32,740 nucleotides of DNA from assembly GCA_003220315.1 (NCBI GenBank), contig QHSA01000164.1:1-32740 (forward strand), in the 5' to 3' direction. Every line of letters starts with the position of its first letter. Positions within the stretch are counted from its first letter, which is position 1. This document shows, in pieces, positions 32,737 through 32,740 of this stretch. The notes beneath the pieces were generated by a model. The model was not told the DNA's origin and did no database searches. It saw nothing but the letters and a program-made list of their open reading frames with translations. Both the position numbers and the translations under genes were made by a program. Origin of the DNA: Candidatus Rokuibacteriota bacterium (GTDB lineage: Bacteria > Methylomirabilota > Methylomirabilia > Rokubacteriales > CSP1-6).

Positions 32737-32740
32737 GGGC

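Overview
The window is a GC-rich, densely coded stretch of chromosome from a Gram-negative bacterium. A KDO cytidylyltransferase (KdsB) implies lipopolysaccharide. Two luciferase-like (LLM) F420-type oxidoreductases, four Tat-exported sugar-binding proteins and many GTG starts fit an uncultured soil or subsurface lineage such as Candidatus Rokubacteria/Methylomirabilota. That assignment is inferred from gene content and base composition; there is no rRNA or marker gene to prove it. I saw no tRNA, rRNA, CRISPR, transposase or phage gene.

Left part (1-7600, all minus strand). A probable operon reads from a fumarylacetoacetate-hydrolase-family enzyme through archaeal-type phosphoglycerate mutase, an aspartase/fumarase-family lyase, a DHH phosphoesterase and the Mg2+ transporter MgtE. 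Downstream, with its own promoter, lies a phosphatidylethanolamine-methyltransferase-like gene that overlaps an alpha/beta hydrolase running off the left edge. From 7688 to 8991 there is a small envelope group: a Pro/Gln/Ala/Glu-rich exported membrane protein, a CusF-like periplasmic protein with no normal start codon at its true N-terminus, and a convergent cytochrome c.

Centre (9000-22950): a large sugar-type ABC transporter supercluster on two convergent arms. The plus arm is binding protein, MalF-type permease, MalG-type permease, a secreted cupin, a secreted beta-propeller, then a second, paralogous binding protein with its own promoter. The minus arm is two tandem paralogous binding proteins, MalF/MalG permeases, one MalK/UgpC-type ATPase, then another MalF/MalG pair. 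In total there are four binding proteins (all Tat-type), three permease pairs and one ATPase, so the ATPase probably serves several importers. The secreted cupin and beta-propeller look like accessory parts that handle the ligand outside the cytoplasm. This cluster is the best candidate for an unusual system here.

Right part (23000-32740): an MFS carrier and a divergent MscS channel; a minus operon of HpcH/HpaI aldolase, LLM oxidoreductase, KdsB and an MFS carrier; a divergent second LLM oxidoreductase; a double-hairpin element; then FabI (enoyl-ACP reductase) abutting urocanate hydratase HutU with no gap.
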